From assembly GCF_019649055.1 (NCBI RefSeq), contig NW_026570243.1, forward strand, positions 496,001 through 560,000: a stretch of DNA of 64,000 bases, written 5' to 3'. Position numbers and translations under genes: made by a program. Positions 1-13,400 of the stretch are shown here, piece after piece (the first letter of the stretch is position 1; every line of letters starts with the position of its first letter). The notes under the pieces are model-generated. The model saw nothing but the letters and a program-made list of their open reading frames with translations, had not been told where the DNA came from and searched no databases. The stretch is from Paramacrobiotus metropolitanus. Its lineage: Eukaryota > Tardigrada > Eutardigrada > Parachela > Macrobiotidae.

Positions 1-1738
1 ATTCTCTGGAGATACCTAGACCTTGCCGGTGCTACAGTCTGTCTACGTTGTGATTAGAAAGTCTTCTGTTTTTACGCCTCTTTTGTCTTGATGAGACCTG
101 GAAGGCATTTTTAGCAAAAATCCGTTTTTCTGGATTTTATTAGGCATTTGTGATAGGTTTTGTTACAATCGCTTGTACCTACGATTAAAATCGAATGCAG
201 CGCAGCGGCTTCATCATTTCAGACTTAAGCAATGTGAAACAATGCATATGTATCAACATTTGCTCGAATTATATTTTGACATTTGTCCAGATTAGTTCAT
301 GGTTGCATGAGTTTTAATCCGTAAATTATCCAGGTTAAGATTTCGGGAAAGGTGGTCTTTTGCAAGTAAGATTATGTTGTATAATTATTATATGCACTGG
401 TAATGCACAAAGCGTGCATGGTTTAATGATTTAAAGAATTTTGGATGCTCATTTCGCACAGTGAGTACTCGAGGATTTATCATTTATGGTTGTCGTAAGT
501 GACGAAGCAGAAATTTTACCTTCCTGCACGTACTCTGCCATCTTGTACATTTGTTTTCCGGCGTGTTACGGCTTGAGTGAATTTGCAGTTAATAATAATA
601 TTTCTTCGGAATCAGTCGTGGTAATAATTGCAGCAAAAGTATCAGTCTTTCAGTAACGCTTGCTCGAAGACGCTATATATATTAATTGTACCAGTACATC
701 GCCCATGTTTCGGCTTACAATTAGCATGCGTTTCAGATTTATTAATGCCTCAATAATTACTTGTTCTCGACCGTCTCCACCGGCTCATTAATTGGGAGAT
801 TGTCCGCTCCAATTTGCAGATGCCATGAACACACTCGCCATATGTGTCAGCTGCACCCGTCAAAAAAGTGTTGATTTCTAGTTGCTATTTTCCCGGTAAA
901 CATCCCGGAAAGACATCGGTCGGTTTCGTTTATCTTTTACAAGCTACTTGAAGTTGCTTTCCTAATGATGTTTTTCCCGCAACGGCGTTAACGCGCAGTT
1001 TCTTTTTCGCCGGCTTCGATCAAAATTGCAAAACGACTAGTGCAAAACAATATTTGTTTACCGATTGGCTTAATGCGTAAATGCAGTATCAAATTTTACC
1101 AAAACATCTAATAATTTAGTTTTTGTGTGTGCTGTTTTGCAAGCTATGGCTCTCGAATGCTAAAATAACGGTTTTTGTGCGTACATATCTGTAGGCAGTG
1201 TACATACGAACTTCTTACTTCTTTTCCGACCGGGACGTGTTCCCGTGAAAGTGCGCAAGTACTGTACTTACTTGCATACATATAATATTACTACGCAATA
1301 CTGTAGTGCTGCTTCGCCTGTTTTAAAGCGCCGGCATGAATGCTGTGGGCGGGGTTGTACATATGCGCCTGCAGATTGTGGCACACGTAAAGGGAGGAAG
1401 TGCAGCAACACAAACTCATTCCTGTTTTTTTCCTTCAGTCGTTCAAATCAATTTGTTCTTGACAGTTACTGTAATTTACAAAAACCCTCGCTCGTTTTAC
1501 GATTGCATATATCATGCTGCTTTTCTACTTCGTGCAAATTGAGTTGTCCGCATGATTTATCAAGCATGGTCAGGTTCCCGTGATGCAAATACGGTATAAT
1601 ATAGAACAACGCGAAGGATTTTATCACTGCTTTACCAAAACTGGATTCATCAGAATATGTGGTGCTTAGGATTAATAAAAAAAGCGGGGAAAACTTCAAG
1701 CAGAGTGCATCTCGTAATTATTTAATTAGGACGTCTTA
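1..1738. other. Upstream intergenic DNA, no gene seen
   Basis: AT-rich sequence upstream of the GPCR start. Short open frames around 1245-1700 on both strands have no recognisable motif and no good splice context. Part of it is probably the promoter and 5' UTR of the GPCR, but I see no clear TATA box or initiator. Confidence 0.6.
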
Positions 1739-4700
1739 ATGGTCATCAGCATGGACTTCTTACGGGGACTGGATGATAATGCATCCGATTTCGATGGTCT
1801 AGACGTACTGAACAAAATCAAAGCGTGCATTAATAATGCCGCCGGCTGTTCGGCATCGGAACTGGGAGCTGACCTTGGTCAGTCTCTGGATGAATTACAG
1901 GAGAGTGTCAGTCTGCGTCTGGCCAATCAGACTGACCTCTTGTATGATTATCGTGCCTTATCGGATATGCCGTTTCCGGTTAGCTTTGACAATGCATACA
2001 TTGTGTGCATCTGCCTCGCTTATGCCATCATTATTATAACCTCTATCGTTGGGAATGTTCTCGTGTGCTACGTCATCATCAAAATGCGGAGAATGCACAC
2101 AGGTAAATTTACTAAAGACACAAGCTACTGTATGTATCGCATTGTTATTCATTAACACTTTTCAGTGTGTTTCAGTAAAACGGCAATGATATCGTTCGAG
2201 TATTTTCACTTCCTTAAGGAAGCGTAATATCTTAATTTATTGCTATTAAAGTAGAGATTTTACATTTTGAGTTTTGCGATTCCGAACAACATGAGAAGCA
2301 TTCGGAAAATTATTACTGACCTTTTTAAATGGTCACTGCAGATTAAATGGCGCCATTTTTGACTATTGTGCAGATATTTTCAGTAGATCACTTTGCCTCA
2401 TAAACTAATACGTTTATTACTTGAAAAGTTTTGTGAACCGACTTGCTTGCTGATAATGCTATTAAGTGTAATAGTTGGTGTATTTGCTTATCGGTGATTT
2501 TACATTTTTAATAACATAAAACATAGACAAATTTTTACGATCTTTGCGACCGCATCAAACCTACAGTAAACTTACTAAACTGACCATAAACTGAATTAGT
2601 TGCGTAGCTGATTACAAGTTGATTTGTTGGTTTTGCAGTGACGAATCTATTTATCCTGAATTTGGCTGTATCGGATTTATTGATTACTTGCCTAAACATT
2701 CCATTTAGCCTGGTACGGCTTCTAATGGATGATTGGCCTCTGGGATCGGTATTATGTCAACTATTGCCATTTGTGCAGATAACGGCAGTTTATGTTTCCA
2801 GTTGGACAATGGTAAGAAGTTTATGCATCCTGACATTTTTATGGATTGCATAAAACCGCCCGATTTTGTATGGTTATGGCAAAATCACTCTGCTCAGGTT
2901 TTTAAATGCTAGATAAAACCGAATATTGCACAAAACTGTATATCTCAAAACTAATACGTTTTCAAAGAAACGTACGTCTATACTCATATAGTTAGCATTA
3001 TAGTAGCAGCCGAAATCATTGAGAAGCTTTATCCCACCAATGCCATTACCACATGCTGTGGCGTAAGTTGTTTCTAATAACGACATAAGCGCTATGAAGC
3101 GTGCGCGTTATTACGGTAAGCTGCAAATAATGATCGGCACTCCACCAGCCCTTCTGTTTGACAATTTGGATCAATCGTCAGGCTCGGTCAATATTTACAT
3201 TGCGGTTTATTATTGTTTACCAAATGATTCTGAACACTTGATCGGGAAACAGTCACAAGCCAGAGTTATTTCTGTGTATCTTATGTACGCGTACGTTTAG
3301 ATATACTCGTAAGAAGTCAGAAAGGCTATCAAAATAATTAGAAGAACAAAAGTACGAGTGTATAACGTCGTGATGGGAAAAATTTAAAATTTACCAAGAT
3401 AATTAGCGCTAGAATTACATGTATGATTCATGATCATTTAAGAGAGTCAAGTCCCGCGCCAACATTGCAAAGCACGTAATAACTAATAAGTACATATTGC
3501 AGGTGTGTATTGCGTACGATCGACTGCGGGTGATTGTGTTTCCATTACGTCCGCGTTTGACCTTCCGTGCCGGTGTGATTATGGTGATTGTTATGTGGAT
3601 CCTAGCCTCATTGATGTCCACACCGTATGCCGCTTTCCATCAAGTCACCCAGTTCCAGTTCACGAAACCAACCAAATTGTAAGAAGCGTACTTGTTTTAA
3701 ATTAGAATAATTAGAAGCAGTTCTGCACTTTTGGCAATAAGGTCAAAAGTTTTGAAGTAATGCGGTTAAGTAAGACCATAGAAACTTTGAATCCAGAAAA
3801 TTAGGCGTTTAATATTATAAGACCTTTTAACCTTGGGAGATTTTTGTATCCGTAATTAGTTGAGACATCGGAATGCCAGTTTCCAGGGTTGAATTTACGC
3901 AGCGTAGAAACTATAGTATTAACTACATTTCTGTTGCGTTTGGCAGAAACTACTAATTAGTTTCCTTTGATAGTATCTACCAGTGCGAATACCGCGCATT
4001 CTTAAAATCCACGCGCTCCAGATTAAATATAGAAACCCAAACCGGCTAATTTTTTTGGGCACAGTAGCCTTGATATTCTCACACCCTGCCAATTAGGTAA
4101 TCGATTGATTTTAATTACTGGAAGCTATCTGCAACTGTCCCGATGGCAGTCCTACACCATTAATTTTCTAACTGACAGACACATCCCCGCATGATTGCAC
4201 AGTCAAACCGCTCTATTTTGTTTTTGTCTGCAATTCCATACGGAGCGTGTATGTATATGAAGGCGACTGTGGACGGGCGTAATACCGTGTAAATGTTCTG
4301 CTTGAGAAGGATTCAAAAGACGTCAAAAGGATGGATTCTCCCTCATCATCCGCATGGAGCGTGCGCGATCCGGATTGCAAAGAACAGCTGGATGCCGCCA
4401 TGCAGATGCGTGCCCGTTAAGCGCTTTTTGCCATGCTTTTCGATGATTTCTTGTACTGTTTGTACGCTGGCAATACAGTATCTTCCGAATTAATATATTA
4501 GGAAAAGACAATAATTACAAACTGTCACGAAGCACAACACAGCTTCACAAACAATATTTTGCGCGTAAAAACTGCGCACCTTGAAACGCAGTCATTTTTG
4601 GGCTGGAAGATAGGTATCCCATTCCCTTAACACGTCTACCATAACATTTTATAGCTAAGCCCTTCAAAAAATAAATAAAGATAAAATATAGGATGTTTTG

Positions 4701-7700
4701 TAAGGTTTAAGTGGTGTGTGAAAACAACTGGAGAGCTTGAAAAAATTTTGAATCACAAGATCTATAATTATGAGTATAAAGAAATACATTAGTTAGTAGT
4801 GATTACGGCAAAATTTGACAAATGTAGGCATATACTACATGTAGCTAGATTTGCTACTGTACAGGCGTATCTTCTGTGCAGTTGGAGCTGTGGAAATGCA
4901 TGGGTGTGGGTGTCATATTTCTGTTTATGCATTATGTATTATTGTTTATTCTGTGCTCCTGATTATTAATAATTAAAAAATGTCACACGTACAATGTACA
5001 GAATATACAGGTATTTTGCTATGCAGGTGCGCAGCGATGTATCCGAGTGGATTGGATTTCCGGCAATATTTATCCTTGGGAACATTTATCCTGCAGTTTT
5101 TTATTCCACTGAACATCACTGGATTTTCTTATGGAATAATCGGACTAAATCTCTGGTCAACTAAAGCCATACTTAAAGCAAAGTAAGCTTAAGCGTCTCC
5201 ATTTTTTTATGTTCAGCTTGTGGGCCAACCAATTTAAATATATAATATACATACTACGCAATAAAAATTTTAATTTTGTGAGCGGATCATTGGAACAGTT
5301 GTTTTTCCAGCAAAACTAGGAAAATGTTACAATAGATAGATTTTGAAGGTTGGTGCAGTGAATTTTAATCGCATCGTATCCGCATTTTTACCGCTGATCT
5401 GGGTCTGGAAATTTGCGCGCAGTAATCCTGGCTCGCGTGATCCTTTTATGCTTGCTTGGTCTTCTGACGCTTATGAGTGGGCTAACGTCACAGACCGAAA
5501 GACTCGCTCAAGAATACTTTATATTTTTTTAAAACTATCAGTGAACTGTCCTCTAATTTGAGATCGTTGTCTTTCTCGTACCGGTACATTTGTTGCCATC
5601 AGTGAATTTGCAAGAACGCTTTTTTTGAACTATGTAAATTTCCAGATATCGTTTTGCAGCAGGTTAGGCTTTATTTATTTAACTGAAGTGCAGCAACTAC
5701 TTTGAAAATTATGAGTGAGATGAAATATTTGTTCGTAGTACTGCATTGCTGAACGTATTGTGAGCCCTACCTCTCATGAAAGGTGGTTTTATGCTGAATG
5801 TCTTGCTTTACAAATCACTAAATCGTTAAGGAAAGTCCAGACTAGTGCGCGTATACGACGACGCTACTGCGTGTTACTGACCTAAGTGCGTAATAGATAC
5901 AATGGCGCGCGACCTTTTTTGTCGGTCTTGAAAACATGCCCTTCAGCATGCAGTGTTTCTATCAGTGACTGACCGCGTAGTGCCCGAGAAGACGAAGATC
6001 ATATAATTAGACCTAGTAAATCGGTAAATATAATTATTTGTAATGTAAGCTTTCGCCACACCTTTATCGATTTGCATAATTAACCTGACGCGCCTGTAAT
6101 CAGTCTTTCTGCACGCAAACTTGAATTTGTTCTGTTTCTTTTTACGAATGCCACAAATATAGGTATGTCGAACTCGAATTATGAAAATTTTGTCACAGCG
6201 CTTCAATAAAAAAGTGGATTTTGGCTGAAAAGTATTTATCGCCGCCTCCTGAATGCACGGAGTTGTATTGGTCAAGTACAGTAACTAACTGTTTATGCAC
6301 TAAGACGTTAACCGTCAAATCACAAAAAAGGCAACGAATGTTTTAATAAAAAGCGATGGGTATTTAAGAACGATCAATGTAATAGTGTATTATTGGTAGA
6401 GACAGCGGATATTGATTTTTTCCTTAATGCATGCTAGCAAAAAATATGTATATCTGAATAAATATTAACCCTCAATGCATGTAATGTGACTGCCGGAAAT
6501 GAAAGAAATGCGTAAAGTGCCCTAATGGTACGAAATGTGTGTAACCGCATTTTTTGCTCATTGTCATCTTGAGAAATTATTAAAACATGTTTTTCTCTCC
6601 AGCGGAAACCATCAAACCAATCATCTGTCGAGTATTCTGCGGAACCGGCAGAAGACGATTAAAATGCTGGTAGCGGTGGTAATGGTGTTCTCCGGATGCT
6701 GGTTGCCAATATCGCTTTACCATCTGACCCGCGATTTTAACCCCCAGAATGATTCCTCCAATCATAACGTATTTGTCTTCTTCATTCTTCACTGGCTAGC
6801 TATGAGCAGTGTGGCGTACAATCCCGCTATCTATTGTTGCTGGAACCAGTGCTATCGATCACAGGTGCCGTTCATTGATACATTAACATCATTATTTTAC
6901 GATCAAACTTTACACACTTATACAATATTTACAATAAAACCTTTGCATGTTATAAAACTTAGGGCTCACAGCTATAAAAGATTATCACCTCGCATTTTAA
7001 ACGCTGATCTATATCGAAAAATACAATAAGTAACTATGAGTATGTTTTTACCCTAAATTTTTAGATAAAGTTCAGCAACTGCGCGCATGGTGGTTACTTT
7101 CTTTTAAAGATTGTTAACAATGTCAATGACCTACCGGCAAACGCCTCGTATCGATAAGTTGTTTACCCGTATTTTATTGATTATGCAGAAGTCCCTTCTT
7201 ACCCATAACATGTATTAACATTTAAAATTACTGTGATTTTTGTCTGATTTGCGCGCTGAAAGAATTTAAACTAGCTAGCATAACACAAATTAAATGAATG
7301 TAACATGGGGACGTAGTGATTCACGTGCCTTTAATCTCAAAGATTGTCCTCACATTCACAAAAGAGCTTGATGTGGGATGGTGCGCCCCCGCATGCCGCA
7401 AACTATACTTAATTAACATTTAGCTTCGGTTAACACGTACAGCGCCTCGTATCACAGTTTAAACTTTAAAGTAGAAGAAGCGTGAATGCTTCCTATGCTT
7501 TATACTTTGATTTTATTAATATTTATTTGCATGCTAAAATCCATGCGCATGTTTTTTTCCGTATCAGAAAGCTTGTTCATTGAAACTACTTTGACGGCAA
7601 AGCGCATAATCTGCTGAATATTAATAAACGTATTTGTGAACCGCTCCATATTAAAATTAATTTAGCATGAAGTGCACTGATCTATAATTAGGCAGAAATG

Positions 7701-8090
7701 CGTGTTCAGGGCCCTGCTGATGTCATTCAAATCACGCAGGCGGTTATTTTTTCTCACATACTACAATATCCGTGAAAAGTTCTTGATTAAAAAACATGAC
7801 GGTCTGTTTTGTATGTTTGGATGCAGGCGAAGCGTTTGGCGAGACATTTATGTCAGTGCTGTGTGTGCTGCTGGCGTGGCCGTGGCGTGGATGGCGGCAC
7901 TTCACAAGCCAAAGTGCGCATAGAAGGCCTCATCGTCAGGTTCAGCCGGAAACCTGATTATCCCATGAATGGCAGCATTGAATTCAGCCAGAGATCCTTC
8001 AATTGGGACAGCATTAACGGTGTGAAAGAAATTATTCATGTGCAAGAAGGCAAACGAACTTACACGCCAGCACAAAGAGTGGCATTATAG
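1739..8090 (+). CDS. Rhodopsin-family neuropeptide GPCR (NPY/RYamide-receptor-like), six exons
   Basis: Exons 1739-2102, 2639-2811, 3503-3678, 5027-5182, 6603-6864 and 7827-8090 join in phase to give 464 aa. The extracellular N-terminus is about 80 residues with two N-glycosylation sequons (NAS, NQT). TM1 carries GNVL and TM2 carries NLAVSDLL. The third exon opens with YDRLRVIVFPLRPRL (D185-R186-L187), so the usual DRY is DRL. ECL2 keeps its cysteine (LCAAMYPSG), TM6 has CWLP and TM7 has YNPAIY. The last exon is a cytoplasmic tail starting with a basic, cysteine-rich patch (CQCCVCCW), a likely palmitoylation site. TM2-TM3 and the FPLRPRL segment resemble peptide receptors of the NPY/RYamide/luqin group; the ligand is inferred only by family. 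Exon 5 could read through to a stop at 7029, giving an alternative tail. It is expected to act at the plasma membrane through G proteins. Confidence 0.88.
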
Positions 8091-10471
8091 CGGCGCCAAG
8101 CGACGCTGAACTGTTGGACGGGGCAATTTGGGCATTTTTTTACTAGCCTCAGATTGACGGAATCCCAGCGACACTTCAAACTGTGATGCTTCCCCGGTGT
8201 TTCGGGTGAAAAGGGGACCCCGCATACACAACTGGACAGGAATGGAAACCGGCGTGCGCACAGTCAGCGGTCACAATTATCGGCTGGCGGCATGCCGGTC
8301 ATGGCCGTGGCCTTAATTTCACCGGCATTCATGTTCCGGTGTTGATCGGCTGATTTACGGGGAAGCGTTTTGCTCCTCTATGTGGTATCCGGTGCGGATA
8401 CGCAACTGGCGCCTGGCGAGAAAGTTTTGTACAAATTCTTTCCAAAAAACCGTGTAATTAGTATGGCTTTATGTAAAGGTCACGCAAAAAATGTTATGCG
8501 GAATCTGAAGTTCCGATATAATTTACATATGATTCTATCGCTTGATTCATTTGCAAGATCGAAAGTAATAGCAAAAATTGGATTGCTTAGCCGAGTGTGG
8601 ATGTTAATTTAAGGTCACGATCATGTCCTAGAGGATTAACCGCAGTCCATGAAAAAAGGGTAAAATTGTGTAAATACTAAATAAAAAGCACGTAAAATGC
8701 GAATGTGCGGTGTTCAATGGGACAAAATTTATTAACGAAGAAAGTGAACCATTTCCTACATTTCCTGGCGATTACGAAAATCGGTGGGTTTCTGCCGACA
8801 GTTACCAGAAATCCGCTCGATTACTAGTTTGCGTGTGACTGCCTTATATGCAGTATTTGCCGGCCACGTTAACGACCGCCCGCTAGTTTGGTCGGCTGAT
8901 GTAAAGTGTGGTGGCTGGAGAAACGATTGTTTAGCCTGGATAACGATTTCCTTCTGGGCGAAAAATGGCCCGGAAAACGTGTTCAATGAAGTAAACTGTT
9001 GTTACACTCAAGCGTATACTTGATGAGAACCGTAAATGAAATGATCGAGTGTTTAGACGACTGCCTGGAGATGTCCGCAGTTCGTCGTCCCTATCGAATC
9101 ACAGTCGCGTGATGTAAATTATGCAATTTCGTTCGTATATTTTATGCAGGTCCGTGGAATCATTTGCACCTACTGAGCTGTTATTAGAGGATTTAGTCAA
9201 AGCTTTCTTACAGTCCCAAAGACTGTGTGTGTTTTCTGGCGTTGACTGATGCCCACGAACATTTTTGGAAATGTCGTGCACGGATGGCCGCAGTCGGTTG
9301 ATGCCACCGCAAACAAATTAATGAAATTGACCTTAAATATAGCTTCGCTGTATGCGTAGTAGATCCGTATACCACACAGTGCATGGGCACATACTGTTGT
9401 AAACAAGAAAGTGTGCATACACACGCCTAAAAACATCATTAATTTTTTAGTCGTTTCTTGATGGGATTTCGGATCAGACCATTTTCACGCTATCAATTTC
9501 CGCCCTGTCAAACTGCCGACCGATCTAACCCGGTTCGTATATATGAACTGTGGGATCAAGGACAGGGAGTTTATACCGGCTGGTAAATCTTGATATTTTT
9601 TCTCCTTGCGCTCTAAAGTTTCATTTCAGTTTAGGCCTCTCTTGTGTGTGAATGATGAGTCGGAATTGCTCGGGCAATCAGAGTGATCATCCACCAAGTA
9701 GATCGAGGCTGACAGAATGCTTCGTTTAAATGTGCCTGATCGCAACATGCATCATTTATTTCCGCTGATAAGCTTAAGAAGTCACAAGCAAAAGCAAAGT
9801 TACGTCACGGTAAAAAGAAGGCTTTGTTAAATTAGCGCCTATATGCGCTGACACATTCTGCTTGTTCGAACGATTTCCGTGAACATACAGACTCTGTAAG
9901 TTATTAAAACGCACAACTAAACTTCCGTACATTATAATAACGCTTTCAGGAATCGCTTGCGTCTTGGCTGTGTTGCGATTCATGCATTTATTACCAACTG
10001 TAAACAGTTGCTAAACTGTAAATGCTGCTATTAAAAACTAAAAATAAATCAAAAATATAAACATCGAAGTAGTGGAAGTATACTTACTATTAGTGAGCAA
10101 GATAAGTATAAAGTTGTATTACAACTTAGCAACGACCTCCAAAGTACCGAGGACAAACAAAACTTAACAGACAGCAAGTTTTAATGCAACTTCATCATAA
10201 TACAGCTACTAAAATGAAACCAAAATACCCATAATCGTAACTACTGGCATTGTGAAATTTGCAAAGTAGCCTAAGCCAACACGAACATTACTAAGAAAAA
10301 TCATTTTTGATGACCGCTTTTTATGTGTGCCGTATTAGACACTCGTACAAACTTTTAGAAAATGTGTTGGTCGTTTCTTCAAGAGGTCTTGGTGCAGAAA
10401 GCTATGAGCTGTTTGATATGCCTAATTCATCACCCGATCAGCTCGCTTTTGCCTAATTAATCACAGAACAC
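8091..10471. other. Intergenic region with GC-rich coding-like patches
   Basis: No gene could be built here. From about 8141 to 8430 the DNA is clearly more GC-rich than its surroundings and one frame is open for long runs interrupted by two TGA codons. A good acceptor at 9149 precedes an open frame running to a stop at 9249. From 8833 to 8990 both strands are open. These may be GPCR 3' UTR, a decayed gene or isolated exons. The stretch 9250-10471 shows nothing convincing. Confidence 0.4.
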
Positions 10472-13400
10472 ATGACTAAAGCCTCAAAAACCGGCTCACC
10501 GGAAGTGGCAGCATTATTAACCGGCCGCAATCCATTTTTATACTCTAATCCCAGCGATGTATTCAAAGACGTTTTTGATAACAGCGACAGGATACTCCGT
10601 AAAGAAGACGACGAAGAAGCGGAAACCCAGGTACAATGTCCAGTAATGCAAAAGACTCGTAAAATAATTTTAAATTTTGCATTGCCGTACTGTGCTTCTT
10701 AATTTTCTCTGCATAATTATTTATTCCTTCGTTATTGCAGAGAAATTTTCAAGAAAAATCCAGTTATGGCCGACTAAGATCGATGCTAAAGCAGAACATT
10801 GGTGTCGTCAAACCGGAAAACGGTATTTGGAAATGGGACAAAAAACTGGGCCTGCTTTTTGTACCGTACGCAGAAATGCAAATTTAATTACGTGCGGACT
10901 TTGTTTGGAAAATATATATGCTATATATTCAGAACGCTTGAATCACTTAAGTTATTCTGCAGATAGTCGCTAAATTAACGTTGCTAAATCCTTGATAAAC
11001 GTTTTGTCAGCACGGTCAAAAAATACTTTAACTGTTTTCATTGATCCCTTTTCTCCAGAACACACAAGGAATATGCAGATGCTCGCAATGAAACTTTCAA
11101 ATTAACACGGCACGACAGCACGTTGAAGATTACCGGCAAACTGCACTACAAGCGAAAGTAAGCATTTGCATAATTTTTGTTACAAAAACGGAAGGAGAAT
11201 TAAAATGCCGCAGTAATCAGATATCATTATATACGTTCGTGTTTCTGGGAATGCTCCTACTTGTTTTTTATTTTTAGTCGTGAGGCTAACGACAAAGTTG
11301 TTGAAGGATTCGCCAGGTTAGTCGATCCTAAAGACGACAACGAAGAGGTCATCCTCGGCGAAGATCGACAAGTGCAGCTACGGGATATCAAACGTACGTT
11401 TGCTGAAACATAATTATTCCGTGAATATCGGTGCTTCAGAATACAAAATGCAGATAATTACCAGTAAGTAATACTCGTAAATAAACGTAGTAATACTCGT
11501 AATAAATAGTAATACGCGTAAATAATGTTTACGAATACGATGTAGGGCGTACACGATACAATACCTCATGAATTCAAAGCCTTATCCAGTTTAACTAGAA
11601 TAATAGCTACCATACCTAATTACTCATACACCTTATTGAATATTGTATGTGAATGTTTTACATATGCATGAACAGGTGGAGCGATTCATTTGAATAAATA
11701 CTCTCTTCAGGATAGAATTCCGGATAATGTCACCCGATATTACGATACATTTTTCTGTGCCCGAGGTGTACGATCGCTTATGCAGTAAGGCTTTAAATTA
11801 CAATACTTCTACCGGAAAAACGCGCACCGCACGACAAAATATTGCAGATATTTAATCAGTGCTTTAGCGCCGCTTTTATGATTAAATACCGTATTAATCA
11901 GTAGTTAAATCTGTATAACGTTTCCGTCATAAAGCTGTTCACTTTTCGCTTTAGGCACGAAATATATGATGAATTCCTGATATCGCTAATTCACTACATG
12001 CACTTCTACCTGCTGGGAATAACCGAAAAATATTTTCGGTTGGGAATAAAAAATGGACGCCTCCAAAGGTCACCAGAACACTTTGTTTTGCGAAATCGCA
12101 CTAGAATTCAATGGCATATCGTATATAATCAGCGTATAGTACTGTAACCAGAATTTCTGATCCAGTGTTTTTTTTACAGAATGCCAGGGCAGTTAGAAAT
12201 ACCTCTTTCTAAAAAGCGAGAACGCCGCAGAAAAACATTTCGTTTTGAAGTGCAAAATGCGCTTATGGAGCTGGCTAAAAAATACGTGACCTTGCTGTAT
12301 AAATTAATGGATACGGACAAGGCAGCAGGAAGCATTCGGTAGATTTGAGAGAGATATGGTTGCAACATCTTTTATTTTACTAATTTTAAGCTTGGAACTG
12401 ATGACAACGAAACTGAATGTTGCAGGTGCAAATACTTTTCGGTTGTTCCCGAGAGATTCTTTTTTGAGGTCCGTACGTCTGGAAATGCACTGATGCGAGG
12501 AAGAAAAATATCAGCAATATATTTAAATTAATTCATTTATGCTTCTACTTAGACTTTAAATGATTAATCCACCAGGATAATTGTTGTTATTTTGCGATTT
12601 TGTAGAGCTTGCTCAATGTAAGCTGTGTGGCGGTATGTGTGGCCTTCCTTCAGCGTTCCAACCGGCTTATCCGAACCGAATTTGGAAGGTACATACAAAT
12701 ACTAAATATGCACTATGCAAAACAACCGCAGTTTCAGCCCAGAGTTTATTATATTATATAATCCACAGCCAGGAAATCTGGGAACCCGAAACGCATTTGT
12801 CAAGTGCAATTACGATAAATAAATTTTGATGTAGACTTTTCCGGCGCGAAGCCTTCAACACTGACTCTCTTGAACGGCGTATTGAGTGTGTCGAGTACGA
12901 GACCTATGCGGAGCGGGCACTACGTGTGTTTGAGCATTCGCGGCATGAGAAAGCACAGAAACAGCTGGCCGACAAGCTGAAACCCCGTTTGTCGCCCATG
13001 TCAGAACGAGCCCGGTTCACTGATCCGCTGGCTAAGCCGGAAATCATTAACTGGAACGTCAAGATTGTGGATAAGCCAAAAATTTGGACACTCAAGAAGA
13101 AGATGCCGTTTTATGTCAGAATGGCGTCCGTGCCGGACAAGACAGATTACGTCTGCGGAAAGCATCGCGTTGCTGTTGAACAGCGGTAATTTTTTATGAC
13201 GGGTACACCAGCGATTAATTGATGCGGCAGTTCACCATATACCGCACAAAATTATAATGCTGCCAAAAAACCCATAGCGCGGCAAATCCGGCAAGTGGTA
13301 GGGTCCAACTGCAAAATAAGAAAATTGCAGGGTCTTGAATTAAACAAATTAAAAAATGGAAATGAGATGTGGAAATATCGTCAAAATAATGTTATCATAA

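Noticed and set aside
1245-1699. Overlapping open frames on both strands before the GPCR
   Set aside because: No motif, no good splice sites and AT-rich low-complexity translation; likely chance frames.
8756-9023. Opposing open frames rich in Trp/Cys (+) and polar residues (-)
   Set aside because: Both strands look equally plausible and neither has a partner exon or homology.
11940-12140. Possible exon reading EIYDEFLISLIHYMHFYLL
   Set aside because: Its frame cannot be joined to the exon before or after it without a stop or phase break.
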